DNA from: Paraburkholderia dioscoreae
Lineage (GTDB): Bacteria; Pseudomonadota; Gammaproteobacteria; Burkholderiales; Burkholderiaceae
NCBI RefSeq assembly: GCF_902459535.1
Contig: NZ_LR699553.1
Span: forward strand, 2,666,001-2,730,000
Reading direction: 5' to 3'
Length of the DNA: 64,000 nucleotides
Positions 36,952 to 45,579 of this stretch are shown here, piece after piece. Position 1 is the stretch's first letter. The number at the start of each line of letters is the position of its first letter. The position numbers were made by a program, and so were the translations under genes. The notes below the pieces were generated by a model. It ran no database searches and was not told where the DNA came from. It worked only from the letters and a program-made list of their open reading frames with translations.

Positions 36952-38259
36952 ATGAAAAAAGGTTTTTACACCATCATGGCCGCGCAGTTTTTTTCGTCGC
37001 TGGCCGACAATGCGCTTCTGATCGCCGCTATCGCACTGCTGAAAGATCTTCACGCCCCGAACTGGATGACGCCGCTGCTCAAGTTGTTCTTTGTGCTGTC
37101 GTATGTCGTACTTGCAGCCTTCGTGGGCGCCTTCGCCGACTCCCGTCCGAAAGGACGCGTGATGTTCGTCACCAACACCATCAAGGTGGTCGGCTGCATT
37201 ACCATGCTGGTCGGCGCGCATCCGTTGATTGCGTACGGCATTGTGGGTTTCGGTGCGGCGGCCTATTCACCCGCCAAGTACGGCATTCTCACCGAGCTGC
37301 TGCCGCCTGACCGGCTGGTCGCCGCGAACGGCTGGATCGAAGGCACCACCGTCGGCTCGATCATTCTCGGCACCGTGCTCGGCGGAGCGCTGATCAGCCC
37401 GCACATCGCCGCGCCGATCCTGCGGCAGCACATTCCCACCGTCAACACACCCGCCGAGGCGGCGATGCTGGTCATCATGGCCATCTACGTCATTGCCGCG
37501 CTGTTCAATCTGCGTATTCCCGACACTGGTGCGCGCTATCCGAAACAGGAGCGCGGCCCGATCAAACTCGTCACCGATTTCGCCGACTGTTTTCTCGTGC
37601 TGTGGCGCGACAAGCTCGGCCAGATTTCGCTCGCCGTCACCACCCTGTTCTGGGGCGCCGGCGCGACGCTGCAATTCATCGTGCTGAAGTGGGCCGAGGT
37701 GTCGCTCAACATGTCGCTCTCCGAGGCGGCGATCCTGCAGGCGGTGGTCGCCGTGGGCGTGGCGGCCGGCGCGATTTTCGCGGCTTCGCGCGTGCCGTTG
37801 AAGAAGTCGCTTTCGGTGTTGCCGGTCGGCATCATGATGGGCATCGCCGTGATGCTGATGGCCTTCTACACGCGCGACCTGTTCCCCGCCCACTGGGGTC
37901 TCTATTTCGGCCGCATGCATGTGCCGGGCTATCTGATCGTCGCGTATATATTCCTGATGATCGTCGGCGGCCTGTCGGGCTTTTTCGTCGTGCCGATGAA
38001 CGCGCTGCTGCAGCATCGCGGGCACGTGCTGCTGTCGGCGGGTCATTCGATCGCCGTGCAGAACTTCAACGAAAACCTGTCCGTGCTCGTCATGCTGTGC
38101 CTGTACGCCGTGCTCGTGTGGCTGGACGTGCCGGTCACGGCGGTGATCGTGCTGTTCGGCACGTTCGTCTGCGTGATGATGTGGTTCGTCATGCGGCGTC
38201 ACCAGGCCAATCAGCGCGCATTCGACTCGGTCGCGCTGATCGGCGAAGTCAAGCACTGA
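36952..38259 (+). CDS. lplT: Lysophospholipid transporter LplT (MFS)
   Basis: Major-facilitator protein that flips lysophospholipids to the inner leaflet for re-acylation. With the start MKKGFYTIMAAQFFSSLADN the product is 435 residues with about 12 membrane helices. Key family features are the FSSLADNALLIAA segment in helix 1, FADSRPKGRVMFVTN after helix 2 and PAKYGILTELLPPDRLVAANGWIEG after helix 4. In E. coli lplT is followed by aas (acyltransferase); here thiD follows instead, so the acyltransferase must be elsewhere. The upstream extension of the frame is hydrophilic and unlikely to be translated. Confidence 0.93.
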   Translation: MKKGFYTIMAAQFFSSLADNALLIAAIALLKDLHAPNWMTPLLKLFFVLSYVVLAAFVGAFADSRPKGRVMFVTNTIKVVGCITMLVGAHPLIAYGIVGFGAAAYSPAKYGILTELLPPDRLVAANGWIEGTTVGSIILGTVLGGALISPHIAAPILRQHIPTVNTPAEAAMLVIMAIYVIAALFNLRIPDTGARYPKQERGPIKLVTDFADCFLVLWRDKLGQISLAVTTLFWGAGATLQFIVLKWAEVSLNMSLSEAAILQAVVAVGVAAGAIFAASRVPLKKSLSVLPVGIMMGIAVMLMAFYTRDLFPAHWGLYFGRMHVPGYLIVAYIFLMIVGGLSGFFVVPMNALLQHRGHVLLSAGHSIAVQNFNENLSVLVMLCLYAVLVWLDVPVTAVIVLFGTFVCVMMWFVMRRHQANQRAFDSVALIGEVKH

Positions 38260-38317
38260 TCCGCGGCGGGTTTCCGCTCGCGTCGAAGCCCGCGCCTTCT
38301 TTCTTCCTCGCTTTGCC

Positions 38318-39124
38318 ATGACTCAACCGATTCCCAATGTGCTGACCATCGCCGGTTCCGATTCCGGCGGCGGCGCCGGCCTTCAGGCCGACCTGAAGGC
38401 TTTCTCGGCGCTCGGCGCCTATGGAGCGAGCGTCATCACCGCGCTCACCGCGCAGAACACGCGCGGCGTCACCGCGATTCACACGCCGGACCCCGGCTTC
38501 GTCACCGCGCAGCTCGACGCGGTGTTCGACGACATCCGCATCGACGCGGTGAAGATCGGCATGCTGGCGAACGCGCCGATCGCCCGCGCAGTGGCCGACG
38601 CGCTGCGCCGGCACAAGCCGAAGCACGTCGTGCTCGACACGGTGATGATTTCGAAGAGCAACCATGCGTTGCTGCTGCCGGACGCGGTCGCGGCGGTGCG
38701 CGACGAATTGCTGCCGCTCGCCGATCTGCTCACGCCCAACCTGCCGGAAGCCGCCGCACTGCTCGGCGTGCAAGCCGCAACCGACGAAGCCGGCATGGTC
38801 GAGCAAGGCGAAGCGCTGCGTGCGCTCGGCGCCCGCGCGGTGCTGATGAAAGGCGGCCATCTGAGCGCGGCGGACAGTCCGGACTGGCTGGTGCAGGAGA
38901 GCGGCGCGCTGCGTCTGGGCGGCCCGCGTGTGCCGGTGAAAAATACGCACGGGACGGGCTGCACGCTGTCGTCGGCGATCGCGGCGCTGATTCCGCAACG
39001 TAGCGATCTGGCGAGCGCCGTCGCCGATGCGAAGCAGTATCTGACCGGCGCGCTGCAAGCGAGCGATCGGCTCGACGTCGGTAGCGGCGTCGGGCCGGTG
39101 CATCATTTCTATCGGTGGTGGTGA
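38318..39124 (+). CDS. thiD: Hydroxymethylpyrimidine/phosphomethylpyrimidine kinase
   Basis: Makes HMP diphosphate for thiamine synthesis by two successive phosphorylations. The 268-residue ribokinase-like protein starts MTQPIPNVLTIAGSDSGGGAG, has LKAFSALGAYGASVITALTAQNT, LDTVMISKSNHALL and the anion-hole/catalytic motif KNTHGTGCTLSSAIAA near residue 210. The standard second motif reads VMISKSNHALL here, where E. coli ThiD has VMVAKSGD-type sequence. No other thi genes are nearby. Convergent with the DUF1853 gene, 59 bases apart. Confidence 0.94.
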   Translation: MTQPIPNVLTIAGSDSGGGAGLQADLKAFSALGAYGASVITALTAQNTRGVTAIHTPDPGFVTAQLDAVFDDIRIDAVKIGMLANAPIARAVADALRRHKPKHVVLDTVMISKSNHALLLPDAVAAVRDELLPLADLLTPNLPEAAALLGVQAATDEAGMVEQGEALRALGARAVLMKGGHLSAADSPDWLVQESGALRLGGPRVPVKNTHGTGCTLSSAIAALIPQRSDLASAVADAKQYLTGALQASDRLDVGSGVGPVHHFYRWW

Positions 39125-39183
39125 GGGGCGTCGGGGCTGACGGGCTGGGTCGGCCGTCTTATGCAGCGTTTTTTTAACCGCTG

Positions 39184-40254
39184 CTACTGCTGCGCGTAGT
39201 TCCGGGCCTGCTCCGGCCACTCGTCCGGCACGATAAAGCCGCGCGAGCGCTCGATCAGGTTGCCCGCGCTGTCCTCGGCGAACGCGGCGACCATCGCCGG
39301 GCCGGGCTGATGCGACGTTTGGCCGGCGAGCGTTGGCGCATCGACGAAACTCAAGCCCGCGCTTTGCGCCTCATCGGCTGAATGCCGCTGCGGCGCGAGC
39401 CATTCCAGCCGCGGCAGGGTGCGCCACTTCTGCGTAGCAGCGGCCGCGAACGCCAGCCAGTCGCTGCGCGTGACCCACCAGCCACGGCCATGCGCCGGAT
39501 CGAGTTCGACAGGATCGGACGGCGTTTCGCCGTGCCGGTAAAACAGCCAGCCTTTGATGAACATCTGCGGCGTCCACGGCCCCGGATAGCCGACCGAGGC
39601 AAACTCCTCACGTGCGCTCAACGGCAGTTGATGAGCCAGCACATGGGCGAGCTTGAGGTCGAAACGGTCTTTCAGGTTCGGGCCGACGTAGTTGGATAAC
39701 TGAGCGAGTGACGACGTGGGTGACGGCGTGGATGGCGACCCGGATGACTGAGCGGACAACGGCGCAATCGACTGCCCCCGCTCTTCGCCTGCATGCAGAT
39801 AGCACTTGACGGCCAGTTCCCAATGCAGCCGCGCGCCCCGCTGCGTCTGGACCAGAAAATCGCATTCGCCGAGCGTGACGCCCGCACGCCGCAACGGCAC
39901 GCCCGCGACCACCAGCCGCGCCGCCGGTCCGTGCTGGAGGAACCAGCCGAGCAGCCGTTCGGCGTAGCGGCCGAGTCGCGTGATGCGCGTCGCCGCGAGG
40001 TCGTGATGCAGGGGCTCGGGTGCGGCGTCGAGCGCGCGCAGCCAGTCGACGGTCGCCTGCGCTTCCTGCTGCGTCTCAAAGGGATTCGCCAGCACGCCCA
40101 CCGGTGGTTGCGGGCGCAACAGATCGGCACTCAGCAGCAACCATGCGAGAGCGCGCACGGAAGGATCATGCAAGCTGTCGAGCAGCGTGGCGCGGCTCGC
40201 GGCATCGATGCCGGGCGCGCCGGACGAACCGGCCGCCGCTCCCCCGGCAGTCAT
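39184..40254 (-). CDS. DUF1853 family protein
   Basis: A 356-residue soluble protein. It contains ADLLRPQPPVGVLANPF, LGRYAERLLGWFLQ, the conserved block RRAGVTLGECDFLV followed by HWELAVKCYLH (a Glu/Asp...Glu...Lys arrangement reminiscent of PD-(D/E)XK nucleases), and GWWVTRSDWLAFA. The family has no established function as far as I know. The nuclease-like pattern (E-x-D, E-x-A-V-K) is my inference only. The ATG overlaps the UDG stop by one base (TGATG), making it the last gene of the tsaB-rimI-UDG chain. Confidence 0.8.
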   Translation of the reverse strand: MTAGGAAAGSSGAPGIDAASRATLLDSLHDPSVRALAWLLLSADLLRPQPPVGVLANPFETQQEAQATVDWLRALDAAPEPLHHDLAATRITRLGRYAERLLGWFLQHGPAARLVVAGVPLRRAGVTLGECDFLVQTQRGARLHWELAVKCYLHAGEERGQSIAPLSAQSSGSPSTPSPTSSLAQLSNYVGPNLKDRFDLKLAHVLAHQLPLSAREEFASVGYPGPWTPQMFIKGWLFYRHGETPSDPVELDPAHGRGWWVTRSDWLAFAAAATQKWRTLPRLEWLAPQRHSADEAQSAGLSFVDAPTLAGQTSHQPGPAMVAAFAEDSAGNLIERSRGFIVPDEWPEQARNYAQQ

Positions 40255-41429
40255 CACTTCGACGCGTTCGACGGCGCACCGCACGCCGCACGCCACGTGT
40301 CGCGCGCGAGGCACAGATCGGCCCAGGCTTTCGCCTTGTCGGGCAGGCTGCGCAGCAGATACGCCGGGTGGTACGTCACGATCACGGGCACCCCTTCGTA
40401 TTCATGCACGCGGCCTCGCAGCGACGAAATGCTCGCGTCGGTTTTCAGCAGGCTTTGCGCCGCAAAGCGGCCCAGCGCGACGATCAGCTTCGGCTTGACC
40501 AGCGCCACCTGACGTTGCAGATACGGCTCGCAACGCGCGACTTCGTCCGGTTCGGGATTGCGGTTGCCGGGCGGCCGGCATTTGATCACGTTCGCGATAT
40601 AGACGTTGGTGTCGCGCGCGAGCGTCAGCGAACGCAGCATGTTGTCGAGCAGCTTGCCGGCCTGGCCGACGAACGGCTCGCCCAGACGGTCTTCGTTCTC
40701 ACCCGGCGCTTCGCCGATCAGCATCCAGTCGGCACCGCGATCGCCGACGCCGAACACCGTGCTCCTGCGCTTCTCGCACAGACGGCACAGCCGGCAGGCG
40801 GCGACGCGCTCGCTCAGCGCGTCCCAGTCGAGGGTGTGGATTGCTGGGGCTGGGGGGGCTGCGTCGGGTGCGTCTGCCGGCGCGTGGGTCGGCAGGTCGT
40901 CGAACCATGCGAAATCGTCTTCCGGTGGGGCGTCGAATGCCGGCGGCTCGGGTGTTCGGGATGGTTGCTGCGGTTGCTTGGGCTGACGCGTTTCGGCGGG
41001 CGTTTGTGCCCGGCCTGGCTCCGCCTGCGCCGCATCCTGTGCAGGCAGCGCGTGGCGTTCGCTCTGTGCCGGCGCGGCATCGGCCCGTCGTGCATCGCCT
41101 GCTCGCAGCGCGGGCGGCGCAGTTTCCTGCGTGCGCACTGCCGCCGACGCACTCTCCCGCGAGCGCGCGGCGGGCGGCGCAGTTTCCTCTGCAAGCGCAG
41201 AGGCCGGCGCGGCTTCCTGCGAGTGCGCGCGCGCGGCGGGCGGCAACCCGCGCACATCGTCACGGCTCGTACCCTGGCCGGCCGTGTCGCCAACGCCCTG
41301 CGCGGCTCCGGCTCCGGCTCCGCCTTCGGCCTGTGCTTCAGCAGCCGCTTGCGAGGCCGCCGCCAACCCGCGACGCACCCACAGCGGCGCGAGTCCGAAC
41401 TCTTCCAGTACCAATTCATGCAGCGCCAT
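40254..41429 (-). CDS. Uracil-DNA glycosylase, family 4 type, with long disordered N-terminal insert
   Basis: Excises uracil from DNA. The catalytic domain (residues ~200-391) has four iron-sulphur cysteines in family-4 spacing (Cys212-x2-Cys215 and Cys284-x15-Cys300; Cys218 is extra), the motif GEAPGENEDRLGEPFVGQAG and TYHPAYLLR. The first 20 residues (MALHELVLEEFGLAPLWVRR) are conserved-looking, then about 170 residues are Ala/Pro/Glu/Gln-rich and probably unstructured. It overlaps rimI by 14 bases and DUF1853 by one. Proteins of this shape were first annotated as phage polymerase-related. Confidence 0.92.
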   Translation of the reverse strand: MALHELVLEEFGLAPLWVRRGLAAASQAAAEAQAEGGAGAGAAQGVGDTAGQGTSRDDVRGLPPAARAHSQEAAPASALAEETAPPAARSRESASAAVRTQETAPPALRAGDARRADAAPAQSERHALPAQDAAQAEPGRAQTPAETRQPKQPQQPSRTPEPPAFDAPPEDDFAWFDDLPTHAPADAPDAAPPAPAIHTLDWDALSERVAACRLCRLCEKRRSTVFGVGDRGADWMLIGEAPGENEDRLGEPFVGQAGKLLDNMLRSLTLARDTNVYIANVIKCRPPGNRNPEPDEVARCEPYLQRQVALVKPKLIVALGRFAAQSLLKTDASISSLRGRVHEYEGVPVIVTYHPAYLLRSLPDKAKAWADLCLARDTWRAACGAPSNASK

Positions 41430-41910
41430 CTGCGCCCTCCGTGGCAAACGAGAAACGCATGACGATGGCGTCCTCCCGGCTGCGATGTCGCGCCGGATAA
41501 TAGTTTTTGCGCCGGCCGATCGACGTAAAGCCGAAGCGCTCATACAACCGGATCGCCCGATGATTCGACGGCCGCACTTCCAGCAACAGGCCCTCGAGTT
41601 TTTCGGCGCGGGTAATGCGCACCGCTTCGCGCAGCAGCGCGAGCCCGGCACCGGCGCCTTGCGCAGCCGGCGTCACGCACAGATTGAGCAGATGCATTTC
41701 GTCGACGACCGGCATCAACACGCAATAGCCGATCAGCGTGCCCGTGACATGGCGAAGGCAGACGCCGAAGTAACCGTTGCGCAGCGAGTCGCCGAAATTG
41801 CCTCGGCTCCAGGGAAACTCGTAGGCGATCTTTTCGATGGCGGCGACTTCGTCCAGATCGCCTTCGGTCATCGGCGACATGTACCGGTCCGCGAGCAACA
41901 CGCCACTCAT
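41416..41910 (-). CDS. rimI: Ribosomal-protein-alanine N-acetyltransferase
   Basis: GNAT enzyme that acetylates the N-terminal alanine of ribosomal protein S18. The 164-residue product has the RimI pattern: EKIAYEFPWSRGNFGDSLRN, LLNLCVTPAAQGAGAGLALL (acetyl-CoA loop), and LEVRPSNHRAIRLYERFGF. An open frame extends upstream through tsaB, but the start at MSGVLLADRYMSPMTEGDLD overlaps the tsaB stop by four bases, the usual coupled arrangement. tsaB-rimI pairing is very common and supports both calls. Confidence 0.93.
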   Translation of the reverse strand: MSGVLLADRYMSPMTEGDLDEVAAIEKIAYEFPWSRGNFGDSLRNGYFGVCLRHVTGTLIGYCVLMPVVDEMHLLNLCVTPAAQGAGAGLALLREAVRITRAEKLEGLLLEVRPSNHRAIRLYERFGFTSIGRRKNYYPARHRSREDAIVMRFSFATEGADGAA

Positions 41911-42737
41911 TGCCGGCCCTCGCCGTGAGGGACATCGTGCGCGATTCTGGCGGCTTTTTCGGCTTTTTCGGCTTTTTCGGCTTTCTCTGCGACGCGCTCG
42001 GCTGTGGTCTGGGCGACCTTGTCGCGCACGTACTCCGGCGCGGCCTGATCGGCGGGTACCGTGCGGCCGGCGCGAAACGCGCGCAGCGCGGCGTGGGCGA
42101 GCGGCACGGCGTGCGGCAACGCTTCGCCATCGACGCTGTGCGCCGCGGCGAGCGCGGGCAGTCGCGCGCCGAAGGCCGCGGCGGCGTTGCCCGCCAGCGT
42201 GAACGGAACGCCGGGCAACACGAGCCCGTCCGGCGCATCGAGCGAAGCCCGCTGGACGGTGCGCCATTCGCTTTGCGCTTCGTCCCAGGCGTAGTCGGCC
42301 CAATAAACTTCGTCCATGCGGGCGTCGAGCGCGGCAAGCACGCGCGCGGCCGACGGATCGCGCATACGCGCGCTTTCGGCACACGCGAGCAGCGTGCTGA
42401 TCGGTACGACCGGCAGGTTCAGGCCGAATGCGAGGCCTTGGGCGACGCCGGTCGCCGTACGCAGGCCAGTGAACGAGCCGGGACCGGAGCCGAACGAGAT
42501 AGCGTCGCAGTCCGCCAGTTTCAGGCCGGCTTCGTCGAACAGTTCGCGAATGGCGGGAAGCAGACGCGTGCTGGACACCGCGCCAGTTTGCTCGTGGCGC
42601 ACCCAGACGCGCGGTTCGGTGCGTAGCGGCCCGGAGGCGGCAGGCGCGGCGCCAGTTGCATGGCCAGCGGCCGACAGCAGTGCCACCGAGCAGAATTCGG
42701 TTGAAGTATCGAGGGCGAGGAGCACAGTTTCAGTCAT
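41907..42737 (-). CDS. tsaB: tRNA threonylcarbamoyladenosine biosynthesis protein TsaB
   Basis: ASKHA-fold partner of TsaD/TsaE in making the t6A modification of tRNAs that read ANN codons. The 276-residue protein begins MTETVLLALDTSTEFCSVAL and has the family motif SFGSGPGSFTGLRTATGVAQ; TsaB lacks the metal site of TsaD, as here. Length is above the ~230 usual because of an insertion near residue 30 and a C-terminal tail rich in Lys/Ala/Glu (AEKAEKAEKAEKAARIA) coded by a 9-base repeat. The start is 22 codons into the longest frame, the normal TsaB beginning. Confidence 0.93.
   Translation of the reverse strand: MTETVLLALDTSTEFCSVALLSAAGHATGAAPAASGPLRTEPRVWVRHEQTGAVSSTRLLPAIRELFDEAGLKLADCDAISFGSGPGSFTGLRTATGVAQGLAFGLNLPVVPISTLLACAESARMRDPSAARVLAALDARMDEVYWADYAWDEAQSEWRTVQRASLDAPDGLVLPGVPFTLAGNAAAAFGARLPALAAAHSVDGEALPHAVPLAHAALRAFRAGRTVPADQAAPEYVRDKVAQTTAERVAEKAEKAEKAEKAARIAHDVPHGEGRQ
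41952..41987. repeat. 9-bp tandem repeat at the tsaB 3' end
   Basis: Four consecutive GGCTTTTTC units (the last is GGCTTTCTC) code for repeated Glu-Lys-Ala in the TsaB tail. The unit is three codons, so slippage changes tail length without shifting frame. Confidence 0.85.
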
Positions 42738-42971
42738 GGACCGTATTGTAATCGGCACTGCGCGCGCGAATGTGGTTTGGCTTGCGGCGTGGATGGTTTG
42801 CATGGTTTGGCTTGCGCCTCTAGATAGTCCGGATTTTCCCCTCGGGTGATCCGGCTCCGCGCCAAGCCCTGCAGCCGGTGTTTGGAATAAGCCCTCAGCC
42901 CCGCGGCGGCATGCAGTTGTTATGATCGTCAGCCGACCTCAACCCCGACCCCGCCCAGCGGGCAAACCAAA

Positions 42972-43241
42972 ATGACCGACATCAATACCCAGTTCGCCCA
43001 GGCTCAGGAAGATGTGAAACAACTGCCGGAACGCCCGGGCAATCTCACGCTGCTGCGTCTGTACGCCCTCTTCAAGCAGGCTAGCGAAGGCGATGTTCAG
43101 GGCGACAAGCCGGGTTTCACCGACATCGTCGGCAAATACAAGTACGACGCGTGGGCCGCGCTCAAAGGCACCGCGCAGGACGCCGCGAAGCAGCAATACG
43201 TCGACCTGGTCGAATCGCTAAAGAGCGGCGCGTCGGCCTGA
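42972..43241 (+). CDS. Acyl-CoA-binding protein
   Basis: Small cytosolic four-helix protein that binds long-chain acyl-CoA esters. The 89-residue product contains the hallmark LLRLYALFKQASEGDVQGDK and KYDAWAALKGTAQDAAKQQY segments, including the Tyr and Lys residues that contact the CoA headgroup. Acyl-CoA-binding proteins are common in eukaryotes but patchy in bacteria; Burkholderiales commonly carry one. It stands alone, divergent from tsaB, with a hairpin at 43263-43289 just downstream. Confidence 0.94.
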   Translation: MTDINTQFAQAQEDVKQLPERPGNLTLLRLYALFKQASEGDVQGDKPGFTDIVGKYKYDAWAALKGTAQDAAKQQYVDLVESLKSGASA

Positions 43242-43695
43242 AGCGGCTCCGAAGCGGTAACTGGCGGCCCGATCGGCGATCGGACCGCCCTTCAGCCGGC
43301 CGCCGTTGCAATTTTTCTGCCAGGAAACTTCCTAACAGTGGCGCGGTGCAGCAAAACCCTATACAATGCTGCCTGCGCTTCACTGCTTTGCCCGGCTTTC
43401 TCCTAGCGGCCTTTGCGGCGCAGCGCCTCGTAGCGTTTAGCTCCAATCCAGTTTAGAACCTGTCCCCTCCTGCCTAGCCCCCTACGGGCGATCATGTCCC
43501 AGGCTGGCGGCACGCCGTGTTGGCATGTCGCATCCGATACAGCTTCTAACGAAAAGCTCGCCTTCATTGTCGCGAGCTGCCCCCGTTTTTCGATTTGCTC
43601 GCTGCTTCTTTGCTCGCTGAATCCGACGACTTGGGTATGCCGATTGGCGCCGACGTTTTAATTCCGTGTGTACCAAGGATTTACCAAGGATTCTC
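43242..43695. other. Intergenic region and probable long leader of the RNA helicase gene
   Basis: A 454-base gap. At 43263-43289 a GGCGG...CCGCC stem (12 bp, one mismatch) follows the acyl-CoA-binding protein gene and may end its transcript, though no adjacent U run exists. A TATACAAT at 43360-43367 is a candidate -10; if used, the helicase mRNA would have a leader of over 300 nt, as in some cold-regulated helicase genes. No gene is supported. Confidence 0.4.
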
Positions 43696-45315
43696 ATGAC
43701 TTCGAGCAATACCCCCAGCAGCCCGTTGAACGCCATCGCCGACCAGGCACTCGGTCTCGCAAGCAGTGACGCAGCACCCGCCCAAGCCGCAGCCGTCGCT
43801 GCCGCTCCGGAAGCCGTCGTCGCCGAAGCCGCGGCACCGGCCGGCCCGTCGTTCGCGTCGCTCGGTCTGTCCGCGGACGTCGTCTCCGCGCTGACCGCCG
43901 CTGGCTATCAGAACCCCACGCCGGTTCAGCAACGCGCGATTCCCGCCGGTATCGCCGGCCGCGACCTGATGGTCTCGAGCCCGACCGGTTCGGGCAAGAC
44001 CGCCGCTTTCATGCTGCCCGCCATCGAGCGTTTCTCGCAACTGCAAAAGGCGCAAGCCGGCCAGCCGCGTGAGCCGCGCCCGGCCGACGGCGCCCGCACG
44101 CGCCGTCCGCAGCCGGTTGCCCGTCCGACCATGCTGGTTCTGACGCCGACCCGCGAACTCGCCATGCAGGTCACCACCGCCGCCGCCACCTACGGCAAGC
44201 ACCTGAAGCGTCTGCGCACCGTCAGCATTCTCGGCGGCGTCGCGTACGGCCAGCAATTGATGCTGCTCGCGAAGAACCCGGAAATCCTGGTTGCCACGCC
44301 GGGCCGTCTGATCGACCACCTGGAACGCGGCCGCATCGATCTGTCGCAACTGCAGATCCTCGTGCTCGACGAAGCCGACCGCATGCTCGACATGGGCTTT
44401 ATCGAAGACATCGAAACGATCGTTGCCGCTACGCCGGCTACGCGTCAAACCATGCTGTTCTCGGCCACGCTCGACGGCAAGATCACTTCGCTGACCGGTC
44501 GTCTGCTGAAGGATCCGGAGCGTATCGAGATCGTTCAGCGTCTGGAACAGCGCACCAATATCGCGCAAACCGTCCATTACGTCGACGACCGCGATCACAA
44601 GGATCGTCTGCTCGACCATCTGCTGCGTGACGAAGGCCTCGACCAGGCAATCGTCTTCACGGCAACCAAGATGGACGCCGACCAGTTGGCCGGCCGTTTG
44701 GCCGACGCCGGTTTCGAATCGGCCGCCTTGCATGGCGATTTGCCGCAGGGCGCGCGTAACCGCACGATCCGCGCGCTGCGCGAGCGCCGCGTGCGCGTGC
44801 TGGTGGCGACGGACGTCGCCGCTCGCGGCATCGACATCCCCGGCATCACGCACGTGTTCAACTACGACCTGCCGAAGTTCGCCGAAGACTACGTGCACCG
44901 CATCGGCCGTACCGGTCGTGCCGGCCGCTCGGGTATCGCGGTGAGCCTCGTGCATCACGCGGAACAGGGCGCGTTGAAGCGCATCGAGCGCTTCGTGCGC
45001 GCCCCGCTGGCGGTCAATGTGGTCGAAGGCTTCGAGCCGCGCAAGTCGGCTCCGTCGGGTAACGGCCGTCCTGGCTTTGGCGGCCGCGGCCGTCCGGGCG
45101 GTGGCAACGGCGGTGGCCGTCGCTTCGGTAGCGGCTCGGGCAAGCCGGCCGGCAACGGCGGCGCTTCGCGCAGCGGCAGCGGCAACGGCGGCGGCTGGGC
45201 CGGCAAGTCGGCCGGCGGCGGTTCGCGTGAAGGCGGCTTCGGCGGCGGTTCGCGCGATGGCGGCTACGGCGCTCGCCGTAGCGACGGCCCGCGTACGGCG
45301 CGTCGCGGCAGCTAA
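43696..45315 (+). CDS. DEAD-box ATP-dependent RNA helicase, RhlE-like
   Basis: A 539-residue RNA helicase with all motifs: Q motif (GYQNPTPVQQRAIP), Walker A SSPTGSGKTAAFMLP, PTRELAMQ, VLDEADRMLDMGF, SATLDGKI, RGIDIPGITHVFNYDLP and HRIGRTGRAGR. An Arg/Pro-rich insert (about residues 125-145) precedes PTRELA. The N-terminus is Ala-rich and the last ~100 residues are Gly/Arg/Ser-rich, a basic RNA-binding tail typical of RhlE-type helicases in ribosome assembly or cold response. The ATG follows AAGGA by 5 bases, so the ten upstream codons in frame are not used. Confidence 0.95.
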   Translation: MTSSNTPSSPLNAIADQALGLASSDAAPAQAAAVAAAPEAVVAEAAAPAGPSFASLGLSADVVSALTAAGYQNPTPVQQRAIPAGIAGRDLMVSSPTGSGKTAAFMLPAIERFSQLQKAQAGQPREPRPADGARTRRPQPVARPTMLVLTPTRELAMQVTTAAATYGKHLKRLRTVSILGGVAYGQQLMLLAKNPEILVATPGRLIDHLERGRIDLSQLQILVLDEADRMLDMGFIEDIETIVAATPATRQTMLFSATLDGKITSLTGRLLKDPERIEIVQRLEQRTNIAQTVHYVDDRDHKDRLLDHLLRDEGLDQAIVFTATKMDADQLAGRLADAGFESAALHGDLPQGARNRTIRALRERRVRVLVATDVAARGIDIPGITHVFNYDLPKFAEDYVHRIGRTGRAGRSGIAVSLVHHAEQGALKRIERFVRAPLAVNVVEGFEPRKSAPSGNGRPGFGGRGRPGGGNGGGRRFGSGSGKPAGNGGASRSGSGNGGGWAGKSAGGGSREGGFGGGSRDGGYGARRSDGPRTARRGS

Positions 45316-45432
45316 GTACTGGACTGTGGGCGCACGCTGCTTCAGGCTTTCGGGCCGTTGCAGTGCCCAGCAAGTACTCAGTGGGCTTGAAACATTACCC
45401 GAACAGCTTCGCGCTGTTCGTCGGCAGGAAGA

Positions 45433-45460
45433 AACCGGTGCTTACGCGCCGGTTTTTTTT
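45433..45460 (+). terminator. Intrinsic terminator of the RNA helicase gene
   Basis: AACCGG and CCGGTT arms with an inner stem, followed directly by eight T residues, 118 bases after the helicase stop. Confidence 0.85.
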
Positions 45461-45479
45461 CGCCGGTCGCCCTGACAAA

Positions 45480-45579
45480 TTTCACGATGTGGAAAATTTT
45501 TTTGCGTCGTAAAAAATCGTGCTGCACGGCACAAGACGACCTATTGCAAGATGGGAAAAGTCGTTTCTTGATGTGAAAC
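45480..45579 (+). promoter_or_regulatory. Repeated TTTCnnGATGTGRAA motif upstream of aceA
   Basis: Two copies of TTTCnnGATGTGRAA occur at 45480-45494 and 45564-45578; a weaker copy (TTGCAAGATGGGAAA) starts at 45544, 20 bases before the second. The motif is itself partly dyad (TTTC...GAAA). They sit in the only AT-rich block near aceA, in the position expected for operators of a regulated gene. The binding protein is unknown; the LysR-type regulator at 48002 is one candidate. Confidence 0.45.
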
